From contig PDRJ01000009.1 of assembly GCA_002748065.1 (NCBI GenBank), positions 1 through 43,919 on the forward strand: DNA of 43,919 nt, given 5' to 3'. The position numbers were made by a program, and so were the translations under genes. Below are positions 35,843-42,619 of this stretch, one piece after another (position 1 is the stretch's first letter; each line of letters starts with the position of its first letter). The notes under the pieces are model-generated. The model did not search any database. It had not been told where the DNA came from and worked only from the letters and a program-made list of their open reading frames with translations. The DNA comes from Bacteroidota bacterium. Its GTDB lineage: Bacteria; Bacteroidota; Bacteroidia; Bacteroidales; BM520.

Positions 35843-38164
35843 ATGATAGTGCGTATTGTCAGGGTTTTAAGTGTTTTTTTATCGTTCTTTTTTTTCTCTT
35901 TGAACGTCTCGGGACAGGATGTTCCGGTGGTGAAAAAATCGACCAAGATTGAGATCTATAAGGGGAACTCCTATTACATTCATGTGGTAGAACCCAAACA
36001 GACCCTCTATTCCATCGCCCGGGTGTATAGCACTCCCATCTCCGATTTGATGAAAGTTAATCCGGGATTGAGTGCAGAATTGACACCGGGACAGATCATC
36101 AAAATTCCTGTGGAGAAAGGGGAAGCGCCTGAGTTGAAGATTCTTTCCGCGCCGGACTATGATACGGCTGCCTTTCAAAAGCACTATGTGGCAAAGGGGG
36201 AGACGCTCTATCGCCTCTCCAGGCAGTATGGCGTCTCCATTGCAGCGATTCAAGGAGCCAACGATGGTTTACCTGGAGGCTTGAAAGCCGGCACATTCCT
36301 GTTGATCCCTCGAAAGGCAACGCAACCGACGGTTGTGAATGCTCCTGAGATGAAGGTGGAAGTGGAAAAGCCCCATCGAGAGAAGGAGCGTCAAACGGTG
36401 AAGGTGGGGAGTGTGTTGAAGGAAAAGGAGGATGTCGTTTCGACCGATACTGCTTTTATCTATCATCGGGTAAAACGGCGTGAAACACTTTATGGGATTT
36501 CTCGGCGCTACAGGGTTTCCATGGACCGGATTATTGAGATGAATCCGTTATTGAAGAGTCGTAAACTGCACCGGGGCGATCGATTGCGCATTCCTCAAAC
36601 GAAAGAGGTTATCCGGCAGCCCTCACCTAATGAGAAACCCCTCTCTTTTGTGGCACATACCGTTCGAAAAGGGGAGACACTCTGGTCTATTGCTAAGCAA
36701 TATGACGTGGATGTGGAAGATATTCTATTGTTAAACCCCCAGGCACAGAAGGGTATTAAGCGACGGAGGAAATTGAAGATTCCTGTTTTTCCCAAGGAGG
36801 AAGAACCTGTTGCCGAGGAGGTCCGGAAGGAGGTTGTCGAGATTGAAGCGGGGAATACCGTTGTGAAGATTACGGAAGAGTTGGCAGAGTGCGTGGGGAG
36901 AGCACATCAGGAAGAGTTTCGGATTGCCCTGTTGTTGCCCTTCTACCTTGAAGAGCTTAATTTGGAAGATTATGGTCAATCTCGGTCGCGTAGGTTTCTG
37001 GATTTCTATAAGGGAATCCGTATGGCTACCGATTCTCTAGCCAGGCGGGGGATGAAGATCCGCCTCGACGTGTATGATGTGGATGATGATCTGCAGAAGG
37101 TAGAGGAGGCGCTGAATGCCCCCGGCCTTAAGCAATCGGATCTGATCATCGGTCCTCTGTTTCGTAGGGTCTTCCCCCGGGTGATGAACTTTGCCCATGC
37201 TAACCACATTCCCATTGTGAACCCCTTTACCCCTCAGGTTGATTTTGTGCGGGATAATCCTGAGGTGTTTAAGGTGCAAGTTCCTGAAAATATTCATCTT
37301 AAATTGATTGCTCATAGCATTCGAAAGCATTATCCGGAATCCAATATTATCCTAGTGAGAGAGCGTGCCTATCAAGACGGAGAGCGGGTGGCAGCCATAA
37401 AAGAGGCGCTTCAAGGAAAATTGAAAGACCGTGTACTGTTACCTAATAGTTACCTCTATAATCTTCTTGTGGAAAAATCCTATGGCGATACCACCATAGA
37501 GGCGGGAGAGCTCTTTGATACCATCTATATTGAGAATAGAATGTTTAAAGAGGATTTTCTGAGTGATGAGATTATGGCTTATACCATCTTTCCCAACCCC
37601 ATCCATGAATTGGTTTATGAGGATGATTCTCTTCATGGTTTGAGTCGCTATGCGAGTTTAGCTCGAAGGAATATCTTTGTTAGTTTAACGGATGAAAAGA
37701 GTTTTAGTATGGAGCTGCTTTCTCGTTTGAACTCCTTGAAAGATACCTTTGATATTTCTGTTTATATGTTGCCAGGAGCGTTGACGTATGCCCTGGAGGC
37801 AGATTTTCTTGCAGGGTTGGATGTGCATGTGAGTGGGTCGGGATATCTTGACTTTGGTACCCCCTATATGAGTGCCTTTGAGGAGGCGTATTTGAATCGT
37901 TGGGGGCATTATCCCCACAACCAAATGTATGCCTGTATGGCGTATGATTTAGGGATGTATTTTGGTAGTGCTCTCTACTCTTTTGGAAGAGATTTTGGTC
38001 ACTGTCTTCCCAATCATCCGTATGAGGGGCTGTTTTTTAATTTCTTTTTTGTGGGAAAACCGGGAAATGGTTATGAGAATGGCTATGCCTCCATCTATCG
38101 GTTCTATGATTTTCATTTTGTGCCTGAAGAGAAACTGCGTTATACCATAGGGGTAGAGCCGTAA
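35843..38164 (+). CDS. four-LysM protein with periplasmic-binding-fold domain
   Basis: A 773-residue exported protein. ATG 35843 begins the signal peptide (MIVRIVRVLSVFLSFFFFSLNVSGQ). The frame runs back to 35765, but those residues are encoded by the MITE-like repeat and are rejected. Four LysM repeats follow: YYIHVVEPKQTLYSIARVY, HYVAKGETLYRLSRQYGV, YHRVKRRETLYGISRRYR and AHTVRKGETLWSIAKQYDV, each ending in a (L/I)(K/R/L)IP strand. From about residue 355 a type I periplasmic-binding fold resembles amino-acid ABC binding proteins (FRIALLLPFYLEEL, FYKGIRMATDSLARRG, DLIIGPLFRRVFPRVMNFAHANHIPIVNP). It probably binds peptidoglycan and a small ligand or peptide; the ligand is not inferable. Confidence 0.88.
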   Translation: MIVRIVRVLSVFLSFFFFSLNVSGQDVPVVKKSTKIEIYKGNSYYIHVVEPKQTLYSIARVYSTPISDLMKVNPGLSAELTPGQIIKIPVEKGEAPELKILSAPDYDTAAFQKHYVAKGETLYRLSRQYGVSIAAIQGANDGLPGGLKAGTFLLIPRKATQPTVVNAPEMKVEVEKPHREKERQTVKVGSVLKEKEDVVSTDTAFIYHRVKRRETLYGISRRYRVSMDRIIEMNPLLKSRKLHRGDRLRIPQTKEVIRQPSPNEKPLSFVAHTVRKGETLWSIAKQYDVDVEDILLLNPQAQKGIKRRRKLKIPVFPKEEEPVAEEVRKEVVEIEAGNTVVKITEELAECVGRAHQEEFRIALLLPFYLEELNLEDYGQSRSRRFLDFYKGIRMATDSLARRGMKIRLDVYDVDDDLQKVEEALNAPGLKQSDLIIGPLFRRVFPRVMNFAHANHIPIVNPFTPQVDFVRDNPEVFKVQVPENIHLKLIAHSIRKHYPESNIILVRERAYQDGERVAAIKEALQGKLKDRVLLPNSYLYNLLVEKSYGDTTIEAGELFDTIYIENRMFKEDFLSDEIMAYTIFPNPIHELVYEDDSLHGLSRYASLARRNIFVSLTDEKSFSMELLSRLNSLKDTFDISVYMLPGALTYALEADFLAGLDVHVSGSGYLDFGTPYMSAFEEAYLNRWGHYPHNQMYACMAYDLGMYFGSALYSFGRDFGHCLPNHPYEGLFFNFFFVGKPGNGYENGYASIYRFYDFHFVPEEKLRYTIGVEP

Positions 38165-38197
38165 TCTACCTTGGGGTCAGTTTTTTTGTAACCCGAT

Positions 38198-39040
38198 TTA
38201 CAGATTTTTGAGTATCAATCGGGCGGTGGGGTTGAGGTGAAGGGTGAACTCCTCGTATCCGGGTAGTTTGGTAGTATTGTAGTACCCTGTTCCCGCAACG
38301 TGTACACAGATTTTGGGACTGAAATGTAGCGCGAATCCTAAGGAGAACATGGTTCCCCAGCCAATGCCTCCCTGGCGAATGTCATACGTTTGGTAGTTGG
38401 TGTTGGGAACATAGGGGTTCTTCTTGTAGGTGTTTTTTATGGAGTAGCGTAACTTTCCTATCTCTATTTTATGCTCCTTAACCAAGGTATTTGTAAAATT
38501 AAATCCCGTTTCAAAAAAGAACTCCACCACCTCGTTAAGGGGATATCCTTTGTGAACTCCTATGTCAATAAGGGTGCGCTCTTCAACGCCCACAATAGGA
38601 CAGATGGCATATCGCTCCACCGTATTGGTAGGGAAGAGGATGTCGTTGTAGTGAAGCAGGAAAACATCCACGGTCTTGAGGCGGGTATAGGTTCCTTGTA
38701 AGAAGATTGCTAACCCGTTATTGAAGTAGTAACTTCCTTGAAAGCCTGCACTCATGGTGGGCTTATAGTGCATGTTCTCCGGTAGTTCTATATCTGTCGT
38801 ATCGTAAGTGTGGTCGAGCTCTTCTACAATATGCTCCCGAAAATAAAAGTTGCCCAATATGCGGTTGATGTTATTTTCCCCCGTACCGTTGTAGAAGTTG
38901 GCGGTATGCCTTCCTGCGAAGAGAAAGCCAAAGTTAAATCCGGCCTCCCAATATCCCCCCTTTTGTCCCTTTGTCATGAGGGGGAGAAACACCATACCAC
39001 AGGCGATAAGAATGAGGCTATGGATAGTTTTTCGATGCAT
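38198..39040 (-). CDS. outer-membrane beta-barrel candidate
   Basis: A 280-residue protein from ATG 39040 (MHRKTIHSLILIACGMVFLPLMTKGQ, signal peptide). Alternating aromatic and polar strands (YWEAGFNFGFLFAGR, SAGFQGSYYFNNGLAIFLQGTYTRL, FFFETGFNFTNTL, WGTMFSLGFALHFSPKICVHVAGTGYY) suggest an eight-to-twelve-stranded outer-membrane barrel. The C-terminus is ARLILKNL. No named family is recognised. Residues 1-11 of the open frame (MYVTEFPYLCL) lie across the promoter and are excluded. The -7 box TACCTTTG sits 4 nt before the ATG with a TTTG 18 nt further upstream, so the mRNA may be leaderless. It converges on the LysM gene. Confidence 0.7.
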   Translation of the reverse strand: MHRKTIHSLILIACGMVFLPLMTKGQKGGYWEAGFNFGFLFAGRHTANFYNGTGENNINRILGNFYFREHIVEELDHTYDTTDIELPENMHYKPTMSAGFQGSYYFNNGLAIFLQGTYTRLKTVDVFLLHYNDILFPTNTVERYAICPIVGVEERTLIDIGVHKGYPLNEVVEFFFETGFNFTNTLVKEHKIEIGKLRYSIKNTYKKNPYVPNTNYQTYDIRQGGIGWGTMFSLGFALHFSPKICVHVAGTGYYNTTKLPGYEEFTLHLNPTARLILKNL

Positions 39041-39044
39041 GAGA

Positions 39045-39052
39045 CAAAGGTA
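39045..39052 (-). promoter_or_regulatory. TAnnTTTG -7 box at the start codon of the barrel gene
   Basis: Minus-strand TACCTTTG is followed by TCTC and ATG 39040. TTTG lies 18 nt upstream (plus-strand CAAA at 39071-39074), the expected -33 position. This is the best -33/-7 pair in the window. Confidence 0.65.
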
Positions 39053-39152
39053 TGGAAACTCTGTAACATACAAAAAGAGTTAAATTCTGCGGATAAATGC
39101 AATTTTTTAGGAAGACAAAAGGAATAACTCTTTCTCTGTAGGAAAAAAATAC

Positions 39153-39160
39153 TATCTTTG
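39153..39160 (+). promoter_or_regulatory. TAnnTTTG -7 box for tRNA-Arg
   Basis: TATCTTTG lies 35 nt before the mature 5' end of the tRNA. It falls in the gap between the barrel gene and the tRNA. Confidence 0.6.
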
Positions 39161-39195
39161 CCCTCGCAATTGCGGCTATTGTTGCTGCGATGTCT

Positions 39196-39269
39196 GGACC
39201 CGTAGCATAATTGGATAGTGCACCTGACTACGGATCAGGAGGTTAGGGGTTCGAGTCCCTTCGGGTTCA
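39196..39269 (+). tRNA. tRNA-Arg(ACG)
   Basis: A 74-nt cloverleaf. Acceptor arms GGACCCG and CGGGTTC pair with one G-T wobble, discriminator A. D-arm GCATAATTGGATAGTGC; anticodon arm CCTGA-CTACGGA-TCAGG with anticodon ACG, reading CGU (and CGC/CGA after inosine formation). The variable loop is AGGTT and the T arm AGGGG-TTCGAGT-CCCTT. CCA is not encoded. It is followed at once by a strong terminator. Confidence 0.95.
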
Positions 39270-39270
39270 C

Positions 39271-39301
39271 AGGGAGGTCAGAAAATGACCTCCCTTTTTT
39301 T
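39271..39301 (+). terminator. rho-independent terminator of tRNA-Arg
   Basis: A perfect 10-bp stem AGGGAGGTCA/TGACCTCCCT with loop GAAAA is followed by TTTTTTT. Confidence 0.9.
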
Positions 39302-39588
39302 ACATCTTGTTGGTTTTTGAGAGGTTTAGGGGGGGGGGAGCCATTTTTGACCGTCCTAATACGAATTCCTCAATTTTTTTAGGCTAAAAAAACCTCAATA
39401 CCGCCCCAATATCCGTATATCTTTTTAGGCGAGAAAAAACGTATAGGTCAAGTCAATTGGAGGTTGATACCAATGAATTAGGTACCCTTACAAGATCTCA
39501 CTATACGCTCGTCTGTGAAAAAAAACAAAAAATAAAGTATTAATAATCATTTTACTACATACTATTGGGCAGGGTTGAGAAATAAATA
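39302..39588. other. gene-free gap between tRNA-Arg and MITE copy 6
   Basis: No gene is visible. It contains a run of ten G at 39329-39338, a CCTCAAT direct repeat around 39366-39400, and two short AGGC-centred T/A tracts. I see no tRNA 3'-end duplication, so there is no evidence for an integrated island at this tRNA. Confidence 0.4.
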
Positions 39589-39752
39589 GAGTCCGTCTAT
39601 AACGTCCGACTTCTTCGTTATGCTTCTCTTCCCAATGGTTCTTTCGGCTTTGCTCAACACATCGCATTTACCCTAGTAAACTCACCTATTTCAGCCTTTG
39701 CAAGCCTCGAATTCGAACTTTCTAGACAGCCGCTGCTCAAAACGCTGACTTT
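39589..39752 (-). repeat. MITE-like dispersed repeat, copy 6, truncated by IS21
   Basis: It starts GAGTCCGTCTATAACGTCCG, contains CTATTTCAGCCTTTGCAAGC, and is cut off by the IS21 end immediately after AAAACGCTGACTT. The expected remainder (TATGGACAGACACT in copy 3) is absent on both sides of the IS. A 25-nt stretch around 39641-39666 (TCTTTCGGCTTTGCTCAACA...) is absent from all other copies. Its sense strand encodes the last 32 residues of IstB. Confidence 0.85.
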
Positions 39753-40628
39753 TGTAAATAGCAATTTTAAAATCACCAATTTTTCGCAAAAGTAAATCGT
39801 CACTTTTAACTGGGTGTTTTGCTGTTGGCATCCTTTTTGAAGCGTAGCTTCATGGGTTTGGATATTTTGCTGGTTTATTGACTCAAATATTGTCTTCCGA
39901 TTTTCCATTCTATAGCTTTGACCACTTAATTTTACTACCTCACAACGATAAAGAAGCCTATCAAGCAATGCGGTTGATAGCACTTCATCGTCAAGGGTCT
40001 CTGCCCATTGTTTGGGCGATTTATTTGTTGTAATAATCACGGAACATCTTTCATGCAAGTGATCAATAAGATTAAAAAATGCAACGGCCTCGTTCTTCTT
40101 CATTGGAAACATCATTATGTCATCAATTGCGATTAGATGCGCTTTTAAAATTCGGTTGTATTTCCCCAGTGCTCTGGATGTGATTTCTTTCATTCTTAAG
40201 ATATTAACTATCTCTTCCATGGCCATAAAATATGCCTTGTATCCTTGTTTTATCGCCTCATAAACCAGACCAGCAGCGACAAAAGTTTTACCTGTACCCG
40301 ATGGCCCCATAAATATTATATTATAATTCTGTTCCAACCATATTAATCCTCTCAGTTGTTTTAGTTCTGATTTAACCATACCATTGGAAACGGAATAATC
40401 ATAACTATCCAAATCATGATCTTTTGGCAATGTCGCCATCTTTAACCTTCGTTGAAAGTCAGTTTTTCTGCGCGTTTCGATCTCCTTCTCTAATAAATTG
40501 GCCGTATAATCAAGGTAGGAAGGTTTATCGATCTGGGCTTGATGAATGGTGGCCTCCGGATGCTTCTTTAGATAGGTAAGCCGTAAAGCATCAGCGTATT
40601 GGCGTATTTTTTCTGTTTGTCTTTTCAT
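39654..40628 (-). CDS. istB: IS21-family helper ATPase IstB, with chimeric C-terminus
   Basis: The AAA+ helper ATPase of IS21 transposition, 324 residues, starting 5 bp after the istA stop. Walker A GPSGTGKT is at 108-115 and Walker B HLIAIDD at about 164-170. VIITTNKSPKQWAE and DRLLYRCEVVKLSGQSYRM are the conserved late segments. A normal IstB would end near residue 250-260. Here the frame runs on: about 20 residues (KVTIYFCEKLVILKLLF) are encoded by the terminal inverted repeat, and the last 32 lie beyond the IS end in the MITE-like copy (ending ESSNSRLAKAEIGEFTRVN-AMC). The tail is probably an accident of insertion or a lost stop codon. Whether the protein remains active is unknown. Confidence 0.9.
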   Translation of the reverse strand: MKRQTEKIRQYADALRLTYLKKHPEATIHQAQIDKPSYLDYTANLLEKEIETRRKTDFQRRLKMATLPKDHDLDSYDYSVSNGMVKSELKQLRGLIWLEQNYNIIFMGPSGTGKTFVAAGLVYEAIKQGYKAYFMAMEEIVNILRMKEITSRALGKYNRILKAHLIAIDDIMMFPMKKNEAVAFFNLIDHLHERCSVIITTNKSPKQWAETLDDEVLSTALLDRLLYRCEVVKLSGQSYRMENRKTIFESINQQNIQTHEATLQKGCQQQNTQLKVTIYFCEKLVILKLLFTKVSVLSSGCLESSNSRLAKAEIGEFTRVNAMC

Positions 40629-42311
40629 TGTTGTTAGAATATATTTTCATAGATGTTAATATCACTTGTACTTACGGTGATATCAATATCATTCAAGGGG
40701 TTTGTTATGGCTTCTTTTATAGCTATACTTGGTTTGGGTGAGCGCTGTTCTTGTTGTTTTCGTTCCAATATTGAAATCAAATCTTTACCATTAAAGATTT
40801 GATTTTCTGCACATAATGTTAAAGTTTCCGTTATGACAGCTTCCGGATAAGCCGAAAAGTGATTCATGATGTATTGTAAATTATCCCGATAATAACGACT
40901 CTTTGCTCGCTGGAATTGATTTAAGTATTCACGTGCCATCGGAGTGTTTCCAAGCTGTTTTAACACTTGATCAGACATAACCTTTAATGTTTTTGATTTT
41001 TCTCTTTGGTGGTCACTTTTGGCTATTGTTTTCCCTTGTTGTTTACATAACTCATGTACACAAATTATGGATCTTTCTTTTGAATAAACGTGGATCTCTT
41101 CCGATAAAAATTTTAATAAAACAATGCTTTGAGGGCCTTCATATGTGCCCATAGGAACGGTGTAATAGTTGCTCTTATAGCAAAAAGTATGATCTTTCCT
41201 GACTTTATATGGATGCAATAACGGCTCTGGACCCCTTGGCCTTAATGGCAGTAAATAGCTCTTTTCCTTTTGCCACTCTTTCTTTGGTATTAATTGTATC
41301 GCTGCATGTTTTTTTGCATTTCCTGTACGCTCTAACCATGCCAGTGCTTGCTGATTAAGCATCTCTATATTGACAAACTCTCTACCCCTTAAAAAGTTCT
41401 GTTTGATATATTTAACTACATTCTCAATTTTACCTTTACTCTCAGGATCTGCTTTTCGGCAAAATATGGCCTGAAAATTATGTGTTTTACAAAATGAATG
41501 AAAAGCACTCGTCAATAGATAATCCCCAAGGTTTTCAGCGTGTATAAATACTTTATCCTGATCATATAAGATCTGATGAGGCACCCCCTGAAAATATATA
41601 AAGGCTTGAGTGTGCGCAGCTGATGCACTTTCAGCACTAAATGGTGATTTTTGAAACAACACGTATTTATATCGGGAGCGAGAGAGAACCATTGTGAAAA
41701 AATGTACTTTTAGACGATTTCCATACTTGCTACGCATCCAGCTCTCTCCAAAATCCACTTGCGCCTGTTGGCCATAAGGTAGCTCCGGTAACTTCATATA
41801 TGCACGCGGAGTCTTGTCCGGCTTGGCTATCCCGTACTCTTTGCGTATTGACTGCACAAAATTATACACGGTCTTACTATGCACCCCAGGAAGGTTTTCA
41901 TTTTGCTCTTTTAAACGATCCTCCACTTGTGCTGAGGATAAGTAGGGGGCTCTTTCTAGCATTGTTTTTACTTGCTCACGGTAATCCTTTAACTTACGTG
42001 GCAAACAATTTGAACGTCCTATCCAGTGATGAAATCCATCTTCATCCATCGCTTGATATTTACGTATTGTTGCTCTATCAAGGCCTGTCTCCAAACGTAT
42101 TTGACTCTTATTTAGTCCCATTGCTGTTAATTCTTGTACTTTGTACCACATCTGTATTCGCTTTTTTTGTTTTGTTCTCATCTTGACAGAGTTTTTGACC
42201 ATTTTGAATACTCATTCAAAGGTCGCACTCTTCTTTTTTGACGATTTACTTTTGCCAAAATTTGATGATTTCCATTTGCGAAAATTTGATGATTGCAAGT
42301 TACTGCTTACA
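39753..42311 (-). mobile_element. IS21-family insertion sequence (2,559 bp)
   Basis: The ends are defined by matching terminal inverted repeats. Read inward, the right end begins TGTAAATAGCAATTTTAAAA at 39753 and the left end begins TGTAAGCAGTAACTTGCAAT from 42311. Both then continue with TCA-CAA-TTTTCGCAAA. TTTGATGATT-type subrepeats follow inside the left end (42256-42270 and 42279-42294), as is usual for IS21 multiple end sites. It encodes istA and istB. The immediate flanks (CTGACTT at 39746-39752 and GCTGCTA at 42312-42318) are not identical, so no target duplication is left, pointing to rearrangement after insertion. Confidence 0.9.
40634..42202 (-). CDS. istA: IS21-family transposase IstA
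   Basis: The DDE transposase of IS21, 522 residues. An N-terminal helix-turn-helix (KVQELTAMGLNKSQIRLETGLDRATIRKY, about 21-49) binds the ends. The rve-type core contains Asp150 (QVDFGES), Asp214 or 216 (LYDQDKV) and Glu260 (KGKIENVVKYIKQNFL), the expected catalytic triad. A Mu-type beta-barrel follows (FCYKSNYYTVPMGTYEGP). The C-terminal part is involved in IstB contact. The frame is intact, so transposase function may persist. The ATG at 42202 is used; ATG 42181 is a plausible alternative. Confidence 0.93.
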   Translation of the reverse strand: MVKNSVKMRTKQKKRIQMWYKVQELTAMGLNKSQIRLETGLDRATIRKYQAMDEDGFHHWIGRSNCLPRKLKDYREQVKTMLERAPYLSSAQVEDRLKEQNENLPGVHSKTVYNFVQSIRKEYGIAKPDKTPRAYMKLPELPYGQQAQVDFGESWMRSKYGNRLKVHFFTMVLSRSRYKYVLFQKSPFSAESASAAHTQAFIYFQGVPHQILYDQDKVFIHAENLGDYLLTSAFHSFCKTHNFQAIFCRKADPESKGKIENVVKYIKQNFLRGREFVNIEMLNQQALAWLERTGNAKKHAAIQLIPKKEWQKEKSYLLPLRPRGPEPLLHPYKVRKDHTFCYKSNYYTVPMGTYEGPQSIVLLKFLSEEIHVYSKERSIICVHELCKQQGKTIAKSDHQREKSKTLKVMSDQVLKQLGNTPMAREYLNQFQRAKSRYYRDNLQYIMNHFSAYPEAVITETLTLCAENQIFNGKDLISILERKQQEQRSPKPSIAIKEAITNPLNDIDITVSTSDINIYENIF

Positions 42312-42321
42312 GCTGCTAAGT

Positions 42322-42420
42322 TCTTTGAAGTACCACCGTACATATGGGCCCTCGCATACGGAGAAGTTTGCTAAATTGCAGGAAAGAAGGAACATTTATA
42401 ACTCCTTCCTGCAAGGAGTT
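42322..42420 (-). other. possible 3'-end relic of a group II intron
   Basis: On the minus strand, 42361-42336 reads CCGTATGCGAGGGCCCATAT followed by GTACGG, and continues GTGGTACTTC. CCGTA/TACGG arms, a two-base offset on the 3' side and the GGTGGT follow-on resemble domain V of bacterial group II introns. Upstream in that orientation are two overlapping hairpins: TTGCAGGAA/TTCCTGCAA (42376-42414) and AACTCCTT/AAGGAGTT (42400-42420), which could be the end of domain IV. No reverse transcriptase is present. The catalytic AGC/CGC triad is not clearly preserved and the IS21 end cuts off domain VI. Tentative. Confidence 0.35.
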
Positions 42421-42502
42421 TTCACCCTCGGGAAAAACAATGCGGATAGCATTGACGTTCAAAAAAGTTGTCTATTTCGTCTACACTTCTATTTTTATTT
42501 TA
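42421..42502. other. rest of the gap upstream of the DUF418 gene
   Basis: An AT-rich stretch with no gene, between the possible intron relic and the promoter of the DUF418 gene. A second hairpin, GATTTGA...TCAAATC, lies downstream in the leader at about 42555-42580. Confidence 0.3.
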
Positions 42503-42510
42503 TATCTTTG
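42503..42510 (+). promoter_or_regulatory. TAnnTTTG -7 box for the DUF418 gene
   Basis: TATCTTTG lies 109 nt before ATG 42620, giving a leader of about 100 nt. Confidence 0.45.
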
Positions 42511-42619
42511 AGGAAATCACAAAATAACAAACAGCAGGCACTAATAGCCGTACTGATTTGAAAATGATTGTGCTCAAATCCCACACTGCTTACAAGCGCC
42601 AGCTTAGGTATATCTTAGT

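Noticed and set aside
39329..39338. Ten-G tract as a phase-variable switch
   Set aside because: It does not lie in or directly before a reading frame; the next gene is an IS transposition gene on the other strand.
39196..39588. tRNA-Arg as the attachment site of an integrated element
   Set aside because: No second copy of the tRNA 3' end and no integrase gene in the window; the mobile genes downstream are IS21, which does not target tRNAs.
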